Notes under the pieces: model-generated
The model's input: only the letters and a program-made list of their open reading frames with translations
Database searches by the model: none
Told to the model about the DNA's origin: nothing
NCBI GenBank assembly: GCA_016800925.1
Contig: JABCPU010000009.1
Coordinates: forward strand, 186,001-250,000
Length of the DNA stretch: 64,000 bases
Source of the DNA: Suillus spraguei
Lineage: Eukaryota > Basidiomycota > Agaricomycetes > Boletales > Suillaceae
Direction: 5' to 3'
Position numbers and translations under genes: made by a program
Part shown: positions 1 to 10,134 of the stretch, piece after piece
How the letters are laid out: each line of letters opens with the position of its first letter
How positions within the stretch are numbered: the stretch's first letter is position 1

Positions 1-2304
1 CTCCAGCATTCCTTAACAACGTGACAGACCCTTTGTTGAAGGCGTTTGCGCAGACTGTTCATAGTTACTGGACTCAGCTTGCCCGTGATACCAATCAGTC
101 TGCTCTTTGTGATGAATATCCTGGCGGCACGTGCGAGAGCTCGCTCATTCCCCTGAACCATACATTCATTATTCCCGGTGGTCGCTTTAGAGAACAATGT
201 TCGTATTTCTGTGTCTCTGCTTAGGTGGATAATTGATTATACCTGGTGGCTTTCGACAGATTATTGGGACAGCTATTGGATTATTCAGGGTCTAATTCAG
301 TCAGAATTGTATGACACTATCAACGCGACTTTGCAAAATTTCATGGATGAGATAGAGGACTTTGGTTTTATTCCAAACGGCGGTCGTATCTACTGTGAGT
401 AGACTGTTTTGAATGAGTCAGTTTACCTCATCGTCGATGGCACAGACTTGAACCGCTCACAACCACCTCTCTTTATTCATGTGAGTTCCGATTAGCATTC
501 TTCAATGTAATCATAACATCAAATCGTGACACAGATGGTGTATGACTACGTTAATGTGACTGGAGATACCTCGATTCTACAACGTGCTCTTCCTTTGGCT
601 GAGGTCAGTGATTTACTGTGTCTGTCGAGTACTGATTCTGAAGATCTGTCTAGGCTGAGCTCGCCTGGTGGGCAAATAATCGTACAATCGAAGTTACGAG
701 CCCATATACCAACCAAACTTACATGATGGCACACTACGCAGTCAGCAACACTGCTCCTCGACCTGAATCATATCTCACTGGTTGGTTGTCATACTGAATC
801 CGATCCCCCTACCTATCTCTCAACGTGCCCATATTTAGATTATCTGACTGTTCATGATCCAACGCTTTCTACGCCTCTTACGGATAATCAGACTGCCGAG
901 CTTTACAGCGAGCTTGCATCTGGCGCTGAGACCGGATGGGATTACAGTTCACGCTTTGAGGCTATCCCTCAGCTTGGCAACCCTGGCCTGCGCTCGCTCA
1001 ATGTGAAGAACAACATCCCAGTTTGTCTTAACAGTATTCTGTGTATGTCATTGTCGATCTATTTTTATAAATTTCATGGTTGATGGGAACTTCTGGATGA
1101 CAGACAAGGCCAATTTACTTCTTGCTGAGCTTTATGGCACGTCCAACGCAACCGCATCCAGCGCACGCCTTCAGGTCGCTGCCGGCATTCGTGCGGGTAT
1201 CCTCGACCTCCTCTGGGATCCAGTCAAGTTGGCTTTTTATGACTTCAACCTGACTTCGAATGCACGCAATGACATATTTACGGCCGCGACTTTCTATCCT
1301 GTTTGGAACGGCATCATCCCCGACGAAGTCCTCGCTTCTCAATCCAATGCATTTGGTTACTTCGCGGCATCAATTTGGCGGTAAACAAGTACAATGGCAC
1401 AGTTCCTGTTACTTTTATCGATTGGACTGGCTTGCAATGGTAACTCTCTACGCCTTTTCCATGTAGATCTTATAACACGTGTATTACAGGGACGCCCCGA
1501 ACTGTTGGCCTCCACTGCAGTACATCATCATGCAGGCACTCCGGGCTATTCCGTCTAATCTTACCACCAATGGGCTGCCTACACCCAGTTCAAACCAGTC
1601 TACATATGATCTTGTTCCGGCAGGCCAACTTGGCTTTACGGAAGCTCAGCTTCCTGGTCAACCTTTCCTCGTGGCGCAAGCTAATCCGAACGCGACCGCA
1701 ACTGGTCCAGCAGCGGACATCAACAAGCTAAGCGGTACTGTTATCAATGGCGGAAATGCCACTGCGGGCGAAGGTTGGAGAGACACGCTTCAGCGCGAGA
1801 TGGCCAACAGATATTATGCTAGCGTGCTCTGCAGTTGGTAAGTGGGATGCACCTATTCTCCAATAAAGCAATGCTGAGACTTCATCAGGCATGCCACCGG
1901 TGGTTCAATTCCAGGATTGCTGCCCCAGCTCCCAGCTAGTCAGTTAAATGTAAGCAACAGTATTGGTAATACCGGTAATGTTCGTCATTCTCGATTTGAT
2001 CCTCCAAATCATATGCTCACGGGCAATATTTTAGATGTTTGAGAAATTCTCCAACCTCAACGTCGACGTTTCCGGTTCTGGCGGTGAATATACCGTTCAG
2101 GCTGGATTCGGATGGACGAACGGCGTACTCCTTTGGGTTGCCTCGACATATGGCGAGCAGCTCGTCGCTCCGCAATGTCCGCCAGTCGGCACTGCTGCTA
2201 TTACCACTGGCAGCACGGGCGCGGCTGTCAGTCTGCAAGCATCGTCCGGAGCCGTTATCACTGTTGTGGCAATTGTTTTTATAGCATTTGGAATCTTCTT
2301 GTAG
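1..2304 (+). CDS. alpha,alpha-trehalase, GH37 (acid/secreted type), 5' truncated by the window
   Basis: Hydrolyses trehalose to two glucose molecules, outside the cell or at the cell surface. Both family signatures can be assembled. PGGRFREQYYWDSYW spans an intron at 199-259, and QWDAPNCWPPLQ spans an intron that splits the Trp codon near 1440-1490. Further introns lie near 392-446, 496-534, 604-668, 781-838, 1044-1079 and in the 3' part, all short. Many N-x-S/T sites suggest a glycosylated secreted protein. The last 25 residues form a hydrophobic helix after a Ser/Thr/Ala-rich stretch and run to the stop, which looks like a GPI-anchor signal. The start codon and N-terminus lie left of the window. 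Reading frames join cleanly and I see no lesion. The family call is firm; the GPI anchor is inferred. Confidence 0.9.
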
Positions 2305-3880
2305 ATGTTGCAGGTGCCGATTGTTAGCTCTGAGGTCCAGAACCTCGCGCATATCCAGCAAACCTGTTACACCGGTGTTACTCTTTCCTCTTGTGGTGTA
2401 TAGAAATCCATTACAACTCTTATGTACTAGTCAGTTTGCAAATACAGCGGCAACGAGCACGTAAAGGCATTTTTGCTACGGCTTGTCCATGTCATGCCGC
2501 AGTAGCAGTTTATGACTATTTAGATAAACCTTGTCGCAAATTTGAACGTATTTCATGTAAAGAGAAACCAAACACCAATTGACCTTGTCAAGCGTGTATG
2601 TAAGCTGTTCTATCGTGCTCATTGGGTGTGGGAGGGGCAATATTATCCAGCAGCACAAACTCCGTGCAAATTGATTTCATCGATACAACGTTTCAGGACC
2701 GTTTCAGAGCGTTTCTGAACATACTCTGAATACCCTTTTAAAATTGGAAAATCTGTCATGTGGAGAACCTCCATGCATTTATTGTTGGATTATCAGGGGT
2801 CGAGGTACGAGCTCGACACTTGTCGGGAATCTTCGGGAATGATGGCGCGATATTACTGGGCAGTTTTACTGTTGGCAGGCATATATAAGTACTAGTAGAT
2901 ATTTTACAGTACGAGTACGCTGTGACACCTGAGTTGGTATTACTTCGCAGAACGTGTCCGAGACTTGCGGGCAACTCAAATTTTATGCATACTTCAGAGT
3001 CAGGATGCACGAAACACCACACAAGTTTTGTAAGGCTTGTCCATGTCCTGTGCCCGGCCTAAGGCTTCAATCAAACTCTAACACTCGGACCGTTCGATGC
3101 GTTCGAGTCCGAAAGTCACACGGATACATTCCTCTTCACTGCCGTGATCCCAGTATCCTTACAACAACTGTGTCATCTCTGTCCACCTTCAGTCCCTTTC
3201 TCTCGTCATGTCACCCTATTCTCAATCCGCCGTTCTCAGCACTATATTCGACTCTCGTTATTCTGCCAAAACCATACTCATTCATATCCCCACTCATTCA
3301 AATTTCGTACTCTCGTTCCTCTCTGTTCTACTCTACCCTGTCAAGCGCGACGCTACTCTCTTCTGCACCCATTTCACCAAATCGTTCAGCTCATCTATCG
3401 CCGAGGACCCCTTACCATTTCGCAGCATAAGTAGCTCATGTACAGTCCTTACTCGACAGCGAATTTTATCCCAGATTCCCGCTCAAAAAGCACTCCAGAA
3501 AATCCTTGAAATGTCTCGTCTACTAACTCGTCTCGAAACTCTTGCCCTAGTCACATCCTAACTACTTCGATATGTTCCTTGTTGCTACACCTTTTACCCA
3601 TCCCATATATCTCTCTCGTTCTGTTCTCTTTCCCCTTCGAACTCATACCCAGGCTGGTACTGAGTTCGACGGGGATTGATGGATCATGAGTGATGAGTGA
3701 GTGGGAGTCAATTCACCAAAGATACAGAAAGTAAGGACATGCTTTGATATCTAAGAATTCCATCACCAGGGGAGTAGCAGCACTCCCTACAGGTTCGATA
3801 TCATCCAGAGTCAGAGACGGCGTGGGACTGTAGGACAAATCATAATTTAATGCTGAGAATTCACAACCAGAACCACTATG
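2305..3880. other. intergenic region, no convincing gene
   Basis: This stretch holds the left arm of an inverted repeat (separate entry) and C/T-rich sequence at 3130-3600. The ORFs there (for example 2954-3430, no ATG-supported homology) are rich in Ser, Pro, His and Leu and look like translated pyrimidine-rich DNA. The right part also contains the 3' flank of the minus-strand acyl-CoA ligase. Confidence 0.5.
2784..2976 (+). repeat. left arm of a diverged inverted repeat with TATA box
   Basis: About 190 bp that reappear in reverse orientation at roughly 7856-8095. Best-kept blocks are TTGTTGGATTATCAGGGGT, GAGGTACGAGCTCGACACTT, CATATATAAG and a stretch ending in GAACGTGTCCGAGACTTGCG. The right arm has extra bases in the middle. 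A TATATAAG about 60 bp before the last conserved block looks like a core promoter pointing into the interval. The arms may be promoters of a duplicated, now decayed gene, or ends of an old element; the sequence does not decide. Confidence 0.65.
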
Positions 3881-6590
3881 TCACAGCTTCGCCTTGGGTC
3901 TCGTTCGCATCTCCCTAGCCTTGTCTCTCAGCACCCTCCTCAAAAGTTTACCGCTCGGGTTCTTCGGGATAATATCAATGATCTCGACGCCCCCAGCGAG
4001 CTTCTTGTAGCCAACTTTATTGTCAGCAACGTGCTGTAAATTTGAAACATAAGCACTACACGTTTTCTGGTGTTTCGAAGCGCTTACCTTCATAATGGAC
4101 GCCTTGATCTCAACCGCAGCCGGAGGACTGTCTTCGACACGTTTGGTGGCCTCAGGGCGGAGAACGACGAACGCCAGTGGTAATTCGCCACTGTATTCAT
4201 CTTGTATTCCAACCACGCACGTATCAGTCACGTCGGGGTGGTCCAGAATGCACCCTTCGAGTTCGGCAGGTGCGACCTGAAATCCACGGACTTTCAACAT
4301 TTCCTGTAGGGGTGTTCAGTCAGATGAGACAGAGGTCTAAGATCAATCACCCAACCTTTAACCGGTCAAGGACTACAATCTCGCCCTTGCGGTTCATCGT
4401 CACCTCATCACCGGTACGGAGCCATCTGAAAGCGGAACATCAGTCACCAGCCAATTAGAAATCTCCTTACTGACCCATTTACGAAGGTTTCCTTCGTTCT
4501 AATCAATTGATGGTTAATGTGTAAGTGGTGCAAGGAAGACGATCTCATACGCTTCAAGATTGTTTGCATAACCAAGCGCGAGCGCCTGTGTCTTTACGAC
4601 AAGCTCGCCAGGTTCGTCAAAATCGGCAAGAGTGCCATCTGGCTTCTCTACGCGGCCAATAATACCGGGAAGGAGTTGACCAGTACCACCGCTCAAGTCG
4701 CATCTCTTATCCAGTGCCCAACTGCTTATAACAGGCCCTGATTCAGTAAGGCCTGTGGGGGCTGGGATGAGACATGGACATACGTCATCCAGAGATGGAC
4801 TTACCGTAGCTCTGCCCAAGATCGGCGTTCGGGAATATCTGAACAAGCTGATCCATTACCTCACGAGACAGGGGTGCAGCGCCCGAGGTGATGTATCGAA
4901 CATGACTAAAATCGTAACTCTTGACAGCTGGATGCTAAACGGCAAACGCAGATAAGTGAAAGGCCCAATCATTCCAGAATTACTGCTCACCGACCTTGCA
5001 TAATAGTACAATTTGTGGGGGGACCAACCTAAAGTCCTGTTTAGGCGAGGTCAAGGAAAGTTCGAGGACGACGTACATAAGATGGGTAATGCGGTGTCTG
5101 ATTATACTCTTCAAAAAGTCCAGAAAGTTATATTTTGCTGTTGAGACAACCGTCATCTAGATGTGCTTCAGTCAGTGTGTAGCTGGAGATGCAGAAGCAT
5201 ATTGACGCACTCCGCAGAAAAAGACAAAATGGACCTGCAAAATGTTCAGCGATGAAACAACTAAATTGAACTTAGCTCGTACATTGAACACCAGTCCATA
5301 ACTGTCTGGAAATAGTCAGTTTCACAACAACTTAACGACTCTGTAAGAATGGTAATAGCTCACGGTATAAAGGAAGCACTGTGCAGTTAATCAAGCCGAG
5401 CATTTCAAATAAACAGTAACACACGCACCGGCACAGCATACGTCACCAGGTTTAAATCTTTGTCCGGCATATTCCTCGCCGACTTTGTGATGCGTGGCAA
5501 GCTGAATGATATTTGCAATTGGCGAGTGGTGGGGTATCGCAACGGCCTGATGTGTAGCAAGTACAAGTTACATCCACATGCAGGTCCTCGCGAAATACAC
5601 ACCCACCTTCGGGCGACCAGTCGTCCCGCTCGAAAAGTTTAGAAAGGCTACCTTAGTTTTCCCTTCACCAGGAGCAAGTTTCCGTTCTGTGAAGTTCGAA
5701 ACACTCGCAAGACCTTGCGAAATCAAAACTTGCACAGTCAGTTTATGTGTGATATCCGCATCTTCAACGTCAAAAAGAATGATGCGATCCGTGGATACGC
5801 CAGCGGTATGTGCAGAAGACAAGGCCACTTTGAACGAGTCCGGGTGCGTGATAATGACGGCTGCCTTCACGGTATTGATTTGATACACAAGTTCGTCGAC
5901 TGTGAATAGTGGGTTGGCACCGCTTGTGAGCGTGTTTCAGAATGTTTTAGGCGACTTAGAGGAATTGACCATACGATACAGCAGCACCAAGTCTGTGAGC
6001 CGCCCAAGCCGCCACAAGGTAATCTGCAGAATTCATCCTGTCAAGCCAGATACACACTGCATTGCGACGAAGCTAGCTCCCATACCAATATGATTTGGAC
6101 TGTAGATTAACACTATGAGGTGCACAGAATGAAGGAGTCATCAATACTGCAAGTGCTTGAATTATATTGTCATTACCAACATCGTCCTCTTCTGTGCGGT
6201 GCCGAGGAGTCAGTACCGGACAGTAACATGAAAATAGAGAGAACACACGGATGTTATAGCGGATACTTAAAGCATTAGCCAGGCCATACGTCCGAGCTCT
6301 GAGCTGTGAAGTATGTGATCAGCCATGGTAACCTTGACTGGAACAGCGATTCATGTCAACCCCAAACCAACTTTTGCGCATTCATACCCCGCCAATGATT
6401 GATTATTTTCACTAGCAAACATACTCACCTCCTCAAGCCCAATCTTTCTCCCAGTTTGGTCGTCAACGATCCAGGCACTATTCTTGCGAACGGGCCTCCT
6501 GACATGCTCCGCATCCAATACAAACTGCGCAAGCGTGAGGTCGTCGGGTATGTGAGGAAGGATTCCTGCGGGCGAAACGACTTCAGCCAT
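3881..6590 (-). CDS. AMP-dependent acyl-CoA synthetase/ligase (4-coumarate-CoA ligase-like)
   Basis: Activates a carboxylic acid to an acyl-adenylate and then to an acyl-CoA; the substrate cannot be read from sequence. Begins MAEVVSPAGILPHIPDDLTL at 6590. The AMP-binding box is NFSSGTTGRPK near 5640. Further blocks are VLPLYHSYGLVFN (spliced over two introns near 5290-5430), RHRITHLM, LVPPQIVLLCK, SGAAPLSREVMDQL and QSYGLTESGP. The C-terminal domain has MLKVRGFQVAPAELEG and ends in the conserved Lys block NPSGKLLRRVLRD, with the catalytic Lys. About ten short introns. Apparent stop codons near 5300-5430 vanish once introns are removed, so I treat the gene as intact. It lies alone between the arms of the inverted repeat. 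The length of about 570 residues is usual for the family. Confidence 0.87.
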
Positions 6591-7855
6591 TCTCTATTCA
6601 CCCAGGCCAATTCAAAAGGCAAGAACGAGGACCAAACGCGAGGAGCGCTCTGTATTATGAAAATTCTCATGCTTGTTTTTATATGTTAACGTTAACTCAC
6701 AACTCATCTTCGGTCACTGATTACACCTTTACTCGCGGAAAATCTATTGAGTGTGGCGAACGTACCCGGTCGCATACCACCTAGGTAAGTGATGAGTCCA
6801 TACTTGTCGATATGATCAGGTTACACCAGTACTATACAGCTGGGTCGCCAGAGGAAACATTCCAGCTTGCCGAGAACATTAATGTTATCGGTGTTACATA
6901 TCTATTACGATTTACAAGTTCTTTAATGCAGGCTTATAATTGGAACTTAATCGTAGTACTTTAACTCTTCCCGTTGAGTCTCCAGAAACAGGCCATGGCC
7001 CATCCACCTTGAAGAGCTCCTTGATGAGGACGCCCATTGCGATAACCTGCACCTGCGTCCGATATTACCCTCAAGTCATAATTCAATATCTGGGACCTTT
7101 CCTACAGTTCGCACTTAGTACTACCTCAATTTTATCATCTGTTTGCTTGCTCTTTCGGAGTCTTGCCTGGTTCTTTTCCGAGTCCCCCTCCAGTTGTTTT
7201 TTCATCCCTCACAGCTCACATCACATTACCATACTCACACGCATCGTTTTCATGGTGCCCTCGTTCTCACCGCCTTCATCGTGGATATCATGATTACATG
7301 CATGCTGTACTGCACAATGAACTACATATTTCGTCCCAACCTGTTTTGAATGGTGCAACAGGAACTCGAACGACTGCAGGTGACCGCGACAATGACTCGT
7401 ATCCTGTTAGGAAGCACCGATGTATGCACTTCAACGAAATTCACAGTGCACGCGGAACGCATCTCTGGTGAAATCGGCTTGCCTTGTCCGTCGTTGCATG
7501 ATATTACGAACATCATGCATCATGAAAGTCAAATCCCTCGATGACTTGCCTTTCTTCATTGTGAACAACAGGTGAGGGCCCTTATCTTACTTCGTTTCAC
7601 CAAGAAACGAGATAGGATCAGGGCCCTATAAAATAATAGGCCATATTCCATATTAGTAAAAGCTTCAAGCAAGCCTTGAGGAAATATTTGTTGCACTGCC
7701 GACTGCAAACAAGTATAGGTTCAAGGCAGAGTCGAAAGAAAAATGAAATTGATCGTCCAATGTTCATCAATTCCTCACTCTCGACCCCAAGGGTTCTGAA
7801 CTTCCGAATCTAATCAATACGAAGACTTGAGCTTCGTCTGATGGCTTGGGTTTGT
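6591..7855. other. intergenic region with decayed sequence
   Basis: Upstream side of the acyl-CoA ligase. No ORF is supported by a recognisable family. A stretch of about 45 bp at 7527-7572 (TCAAATCCCTCGATGACTT, then CATTGTGAACAACAG) recurs in similar form at 39140-39175. Read on the minus strand, both copies contain an ATG followed by a short Lys/Ser/Arg-rich peptide. They could be remnants of a duplicated gene. Confidence 0.4.
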
Positions 7856-8095
7856 TGAGTTGCACGCAAGTCTCGGACACGTTCTGCGAAGTAATACCAA
7901 CTCAGGTTTTACAGTGAACCCGCTGACAAACGCATAGTGTACTCCTACAGAAAAATACCTCCTTATATATGCCAGTCAATGCTAAAACCATGCTGCCGAC
8001 GCCCGGTAATATTGCGCCATTGATGTGCCATTGATCTCGAAGATTCCCGATAAGTGTCGAGCTCGTACCTCAACCCCTGATAATCCAACAGGGTT
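7856..8095 (-). repeat. right arm of a diverged inverted repeat with TATA box
   Basis: Reverse-complement counterpart of 2784-2976. Shared blocks include GTTGGATTATCAGGGGTTGA, GGTACGAGCTCGACACTTAT, CATATATAAGG and a long block ending ...GTGTCCGAGACTTGCG, about 80% alike by eye. On the minus strand the TATA box points left, so the two arms face inward around the acyl-CoA ligase interval. The right arm has about 45 extra bases between the first and last blocks. Confidence 0.65.
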
Positions 8096-8554
8096 CTCGT
8101 GTGGTGCCACTAGGTAGGTTGAGTTATGCTTAGAGCTCTCTACATAGGAAAGACGCAAGCCAGTCTGAACTGCGATTCCCACAGTATTACATAATATGCT
8201 ATGGGAAAGTCATTTACGAGACCCGACTCGGAGTCTCTAGTACTAGCAGCCTGTCAATAAATTTCATCTTTACTAGTTTGCTTATAGTTGGGTGCCATTG
8301 CAGTATTCATGCTACCTATAATTGCACACAGATACATCAAGACGCAGCATGTACTGTCTACCATAGGGCTATGCCTCAGCAATAAACAATTAATAACTCG
8401 AAAAAAGTAGCTGTGTATAGTCCCAGTCACCATGTCCATACCCATATTGAAACATACTATACAAATATGCAACAATGTCTTGGTCTTAGATCCTACTGGT
8501 CCGACTGCACCAAATACCTAGCTAGATAACATAACGAGAAGCACTTCATTGGCT
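8096..8554. other. 3' flank of the disrupted oxidase gene, nothing else recognised
   Basis: A/T-rich sequence without a supported ORF. It lies directly downstream of the original stop codon of the FAD-oxidase pseudogene and upstream of the inverted-repeat arm. Confidence 0.4.
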
Positions 8555-8624
8555 TCAAAGAGACTCATGCTCTTTGGGTTCAATGATCTCTCCCTCTGTA
8601 TTTGGCAGAAAAAAAGAGCTCCTG
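8555..8624 (-). pseudogene. severed 3' end of the FAD-linked oxidase gene
   Basis: Removing the retrotransposon and one TCCTG copy joins the minus strand at 14157 to 8624 in one frame. The frame reads YDPDNFFRSSFFLPNTEGE and then a short tail ending ...KEHESL and TGA at 8555-8557. A Tyr-Asp-Pro-Asp-Asn-Phe-Phe-Arg block followed by a hydrophobic patch and a Glu/His/Pro tail is the usual C-terminus of fungal BBE-like oxidases. This fragment is therefore the last 20 or so codons of the gene at 14157-16378. Confidence 0.85.
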
Positions 8625-9100
8625 TGTTACAATCGTACGTGCCCCTATTCATTTTCCCTTTGTTTCTTTACTCGTCTGTTGTATCACGTGACTCTGACTT
8701 ATATGCTCAACGCATTTGTACAACACATGCCTTCCTTATTAGGATATGCAGTTACGTTCTCACGGTTACTTGGTCTGTGCGCACATATTGGCCTATTTAA
8801 GCACAGTGTACTTGTAGTAGATTCCTTACTTTAATCTTACTGGGTTTTACCTGGAATCTCCTTCACTTAGGTCTCCAACTTAAGTCGTCTTGAATCGTCT
8901 CTAAGTCTGAGCACTCCTCAGCCTTAGCCTCTATTCTCGCAGAACCTCTAAAGACTCGTCTTTGAGGCTGAACCCTTGATCATACTCGGAACGCGTTCCT
9001 TGTACTTTCACCTTGTCCTTATTTGGACATTGTAAGAACTTCCCAGCAGACCGACTGTGTCTTTTCACTGTCGCTGGTGATGCCACCCCAGTTCGTAACA
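8625..9100 (+). repeat. 5' LTR of the gypsy element
   Basis: 476 bp, TGTTAC...GTAACA. Contains a TATTTAAG box near 8793, suitable as the Pol II promoter of the element. It differs from the 3' LTR at 8639, 8880, 8969, 8982 and 8988; four of the five differences lie in CpG/TpG/CpA contexts. Confidence 0.97.
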
Positions 9101-9172
9101 AAAGATTAAAGTCTTTCTGATCGTCGACTATTCAGTCTTCGACCCTGAACCCTGATTGCTTAGATAAGCAGA

Positions 9173-9192
9173 TTAGCGTACGCGTACGCTAA
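9173..9192. repeat. perfect 20-bp palindrome in the retrotransposon leader
   Basis: TTAGCGTACGCGTACGCTAA is its own reverse complement. It lies between the 5' LTR and gag. An almost identical palindrome (two changes, both CpG to CpA/TpG) is found at 16894-16915 inside the reversed solo LTR. A perfect 20-mer palindrome is unlikely by chance. Confidence 0.9.
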
Positions 9193-9297
9193 ACTGATTG
9201 TCAAGAGAAGCCCTCTGACAGAAGACAAGCCCTAACGGACAGCAAGACAGCGCGTGTAGGCACCGAGAAAGTATAACTCACCAGACAAATCACCAAA

Positions 9298-10134
9298 ATG
9301 GCGACCAAAGAATTCAAATATAAAATTGGTCAGCCGACTGGTTTCGATGGAGATCGCGACAAATCTTGTGAATTTATCCAGTCATGCAATCTATGCTTTG
9401 ACATCAATGAAAAGCTTTACACCACCAACAAGCAAAAGATCATTTTCATAACATCATTCATGACAGAGAAGAATGCTAGATCTTGGAAAGAACAATTCCT
9501 TGATCATGCTCAATCAACCGACACCTCCGGACAAAAAGTTGGTTATGGGACAATGGTGGATTTTATGAAAAGCTTCAAGGAAGCCTTTGATCCGGTGGAT
9601 ACCAAAGGAACTGCACTTACGAAACTCAGGGATCTCAAACAAGGAAGCGGAGACCTTCACACTTACATCGCCGATTTTGAGGCACTTGCAGCCAAGGCTC
9701 GTATCAACGACGATGCAATGAAGATCCAATTCTTCCAAGATGGCCTGAACTGGGGTATCCTTACAAAGCTTTTTGCACTAGGAGACGTCTCAGAAGTATT
9801 CCGAGACGTTGTACTGCAATGTGTTTCCATTGACAACTCCCATCATCGACTTCAAGCCATGAGGACACGTCATGCTCCACAACAGAAGAAGAAGAACTAT
9901 GGAAACGCATGTTACATCCCCAATCATGACTCCAACGCAATGGTCGTAGATCGTATCTCCAATATGGAAAGGTCCGAGTGCATGAAGAAGGGACAATGCT
10001 TCGGATGCAAGAAGACAGGACATCGCATCCATAATTGTCCTGACAAAAAGAAGAAGACCCCACTCCGACAAACCGAAGTCAAAGAGGAAGAAGAAGATGA
10101 AGAAACTGTAAGACGGATTGTCGCAGATTTTTGA
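9298..10134 (+). CDS. gag: gypsy Gag polyprotein
   Basis: Capsid/nucleocapsid protein of the retrotransposon, 278 residues. Begins at ATG 9298 (MATKEFKYKIGQPTGFDGD). The central part resembles the retrotransposon gag domain. A CX2CX4HX4C zinc knuckle (CFGCKKTGHRIHNC) lies at about residues 233-246 and is followed by Lys- and Glu-rich stretches. The stop codon TGA at 10132-10134 overlaps the pol frame, which is shifted by -1. The overlap (10101-10134) ends in a run of five T directly before the stop, suggesting -1 slippage to make Gag-Pol. Confidence 0.92.
   Translation: MATKEFKYKIGQPTGFDGDRDKSCEFIQSCNLCFDINEKLYTTNKQKIIFITSFMTEKNARSWKEQFLDHAQSTDTSGQKVGYGTMVDFMKSFKEAFDPVDTKGTALTKLRDLKQGSGDLHTYIADFEALAAKARINDDAMKIQFFQDGLNWGILTKLFALGDVSEVFRDVVLQCVSIDNSHHRLQAMRTRHAPQQKKKNYGNACYIPNHDSNAMVVDRISNMERSECMKKGQCFGCKKTGHRIHNCPDKKKKTPLRQTEVKEEEEDEETVRRIVADF

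Noticed and set aside
2954..3561. Open frames of 96-158 codons in three frames
   Set aside because: They reflect C/T-rich DNA without stops, show no motif, and overlap one another in different frames.
5280..5440. Stop codons and frame breaks inside the acyl-CoA ligase
   Set aside because: They fall in introns. Splicing at consensus borders restores VLPLYHSYGLVFN-VHFVFFCG, the expected block, so the gene is not a pseudogene there.
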